Below are positions 61,601 through 64,000 of a stretch of 64,000 bases of DNA, one piece after another. A program made the position numbers and the translations under genes. The stretch's first letter is position 1. Each line of letters begins with the position of its first letter. Location of the stretch: contig JBAIZL010000005.1 in the NCBI GenBank assembly GCA_036971475.1, positions 64,128,655 to 64,192,654 on the forward strand, read 5' to 3'. Under the pieces are notes generated by a model. It made no database searches, was not told the DNA's origin, and saw nothing but the letters and a program-made list of their open reading frames with translations. The DNA is from Prosapia bicincta. Taxonomy: Eukaryota; Arthropoda; Insecta; Hemiptera; Cercopidae.

Positions 61601-63572
61601 TACATAACAACAATTTTTTTGCTTGTGATGCTCACCCTAGCTTACATTCTCCCCACATTTATTGTTTTAGCGTTAACGATGTTTAGGCAGCGGGAAAATG
61701 TTTTTATTCAATAAGTATCTATATGCGTATAATAAACTTGTTTATACTATAATGTAAGCTACATAACAACAATTTGCTTGTGACGCTCACCCTAGCTTAC
61801 ATTCTCCCCACATTTATTGTTTTAGCGTTAACGATGTTTAGGCAGCGGGAAAATGTTTTTATTCAATAAGTATCTATATGCGTATAATAAACTTGTTTAT
61901 ACTATAATGTAAGCTACATAACAACAATTTTTTTGCTTGTGATGCTCACCCTAGCTTACATTCTCCCCACATTTATTGTTTTAGCGTTAACGATGTTTAG
62001 GCAGCGGGAAAATGTTTTTATTCAATAAGTATCTATATGCGTATAATAAACTTGTTTATAATATAATGTAAGCTACATAACAACAATTTGCTTGTGATGC
62101 TCACTCTAGCTTACATTCTCCCCACATGTATTGCTTCAGCGCTAACGACGATTAGGCAGCGGGAAAATGTTTTTATTCAACTAGTATCTATATGCTTATA
62201 ATAAACTTGTTTATAATATAATGTAAGCTACATAACAACAATTTGCTTGTGATGCTCACTCTAGCTTACATTCTCCCCACATTTATTGCTTCAGCGCTAA
62301 CGATGTTTAGGCAGCGGGAAAATGTTTTTATTCAATAAGTATCTATATGCGTATAATAAACTTGTTTATAATATAATGTAAGCTACATAACAACAATTTG
62401 CTTGTGATGCTCACTCTAGCTTACATTCTCCCCACTTTTATTGCTTCAGCGTTAACGATGTTTAGGCAGCGGGAAAATGTTTTTATTCAATAAGTATCTA
62501 TATGCGTATAATAAACTTGTTTATAATATAATGTAAGCTACATAACAACAATTTGCTTGTGATGCTCACTCTAGCTTACATTCTCCCCACATTTATTGCT
62601 TCAGCGCTAACGATGTTTAGGCAGCGGGAAAATGTTTTTATTCAATAAGTATCTATATGCGTATAATAAACTTGTTTATAATATAATGTAAGCTACATAA
62701 CAACAATTTGCTTGTGATGCTCACTCTAGCTTACATTCTCCCCACTTTTATTGCTTCAGCGTTAACGATGTTTAGGCAGCGGGAAAATGTTTTTATTCAA
62801 TAAGTATCTATATGCGTATAATAAACTTGTTTATAATATAATGTAAGCTACATAACAACAATTTGCTTGTGATGCTCACTCTAGCTTACATTCTCCCCAC
62901 TTTTATTGCTTCAGCGTTAACGATGTTTAGGCAGCGGGAAAATGTTTTTATTCAATAAGTATCTATATGCGTATAATAAACTTGTTTATAATATAATGTA
63001 AGCTACATAACAACAATTTGCTTGTGATGCTCACTCTAGCTTACATTCTCCCCACATTTATTGCTTCAGCGCTAACGATGTTTAGGCAGCGGGAAAATGT
63101 TTTTATTCAATAAGTATCTATATGCGTATAATAAACTTGTTTATAATATAATGTAAGCTACATAACAACAATTTGCTTGTGATGCTCACTCTAGCTTACA
63201 TTCTCCCCACTTTTATTGCTTCAGCGTTAACGATGTTTAGGCAGCGGGAAAATGTTTTTATTCAATAAGTATCTATATGCGTATAATAAACTTGTTTATA
63301 ATATAATGTAAGCTACATAACAACAATTTGCTTGTGATGCTCACTCTAGCTTACATTCTCCCCACATTTATTGCTTCAGCGCTAACGATGTTTAGGCAGC
63401 GGGAAAATGTTTTTATTCAATAAGTATCTATATGCGTATAATAAACTTGTTTATAATATAATGTAAGCTACATAACAACAATTTGCTTGTGATGCTCACT
63501 CTAGCTTACATTCTCCCCACATTTATTGTTTTAGCGTTAACGATGTTTAGGCAGCGGGAAAATGTTTTTAAT
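55636..63572 (+). repeat. 99/155 bp satellite array with internal dyad
   Basis: About 7.9 kb. The short unit (99 bp) runs from TGTTTATAATATAATGTAAG to TTGCTTCAGCGCTAATAAAT. The long unit (~155 bp) has an extra ACGATGATTAGGCAGCGGGA…TATATGCGTATAATAAAC segment. Every unit has the inverted arms ATGTAAGCTA and TAGCTTACAT about 30 bp apart. Diagnostic units (for example CTTACAACCTCCCC) recur at about 56090, 57388 and 60403; the block near 56.4-58.6 kb is repeated about 3015 bp further on. Toward the right end long units alternate CCCACATTT and CCCACTTTT. Confidence 0.97.
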
Positions 63573-64000
63573 TCTTAGTAGTAAACTGTCTCTAGTCCCA
63601 GTGTTAAAACACTTAATTCGACTTTGAATTGTATCTTTTAACAACATTAGTTATATGTAAAGGAAGAGCGTGAGATAGTAAAGGAGGGCAGCCCTAGTTA
63701 CATATAGAAACTACGAAAATAAATTCCCAGGAACGTATACACAAGTCCAAAATATACGAAATGTTCGCCTGAATAGTAAGACGAATTTTGAAAACATTGA
63801 TGCCTGCCTATCTCTAATATCTGTAGCGAGAAATACACGAAAGGTAGGCGTTAGACCACTAGAAAATCCACATATTGTTACTCATGGCAAAAGGTGAGTA
63901 GCCTACGTGAAGTAACACATGATTGGGATATAATAGCTAAGAATATTTTATGGTTTAAAGTAAATGACAGAATTTAAGTTCTTATCGCGTACAGAAGGAG
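63573..64000. other. Non-coding end of window
   Basis: Unique sequence after the satellite; nothing recognised. Confidence 0.4.

Overview
Kind of genome. This is eukaryotic, almost certainly insect, nuclear DNA: AT-rich, mostly non-coding, with long satellite arrays, TA and CA microsatellites and decayed DNA transposons. The one host gene I recognise is the 3' end of a ZNG1/CBWD (COBW-domain) gene on the minus strand. Two phase-compatible exons, 23738-23861 and 7436-7518 (terminal, with stop), flank a ~16.2 kb intron.

Central feature. That intron holds a decayed Maverick/Polinton-like endogenous virus on the plus strand, about 8.7-17.6 kb. Gene order is integrase with chromodomain, FtsK/HerA (A32-like) packaging ATPase, two unrecognised genes, an insect-Maverick-associated acidic protein (DUF8207-like), a fibre protein built of phage-tail-fibre-like repeats, a secreted matrixin metalloprotease, an adenovirus-type cysteine protease, a minor capsid (penton-type) protein, a double-jelly-roll major capsid protein, and a conserved Maverick-associated protein ending in a Cys/His cluster. 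Several neighbours are joined by ATGA or TAATG overlaps, as in a compact virus. No family B DNA polymerase is visible. ATPase, metalloprotease and adenain-type protease are open; most other genes carry nonsense codons or frameshifts, and the integrase has lost its second catalytic Asp.

Duplication. Positions 1-6823 repeat about 15684-22546 (offset 15683 at the capsid start, roughly 1-2% divergent by eye where I compared). The shared block holds the end of the minor capsid gene, the major capsid gene, the Cys/His gene, a ~43 bp minisatellite, about 3.5 kb of non-coding flank and the left part of a Tigger element with a nested hAT element. This fits a head-to-tail tandem duplication of a ~15.7 kb unit whose left copy starts outside the window.

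Rest of window. 21388-23139 is a Tigger/pogo element split by a 960 bp hAT element. 5.1-6.3, 20.7-22.0, 23.3 and 39.3 kb carry hammerhead-ribozyme-like cores, several inside inverted-repeat structures typical of Penelope-like elements. 24.36-27.3 kb is a ~53/106 bp satellite. 32.5-34.2 kb (minus) and 35.6-36.0 kb (plus) are decayed ZBED5/SCAND3-like hAT genes flanking a 41 bp minisatellite. 39.76-45.59 kb is a 97 bp satellite with higher-order structure. 45.6 and 47.0 kb hold long fold-backs. 48.06-48.41 kb is a CA repeat. 51.6-53.57 kb is a satellite whose units carry CRE palindromes. 55.6-63.57 kb is a 99/155 bp satellite with an internal dyad and ~3.0 kb higher-order duplication. The remaining stretches show no gene I can support.
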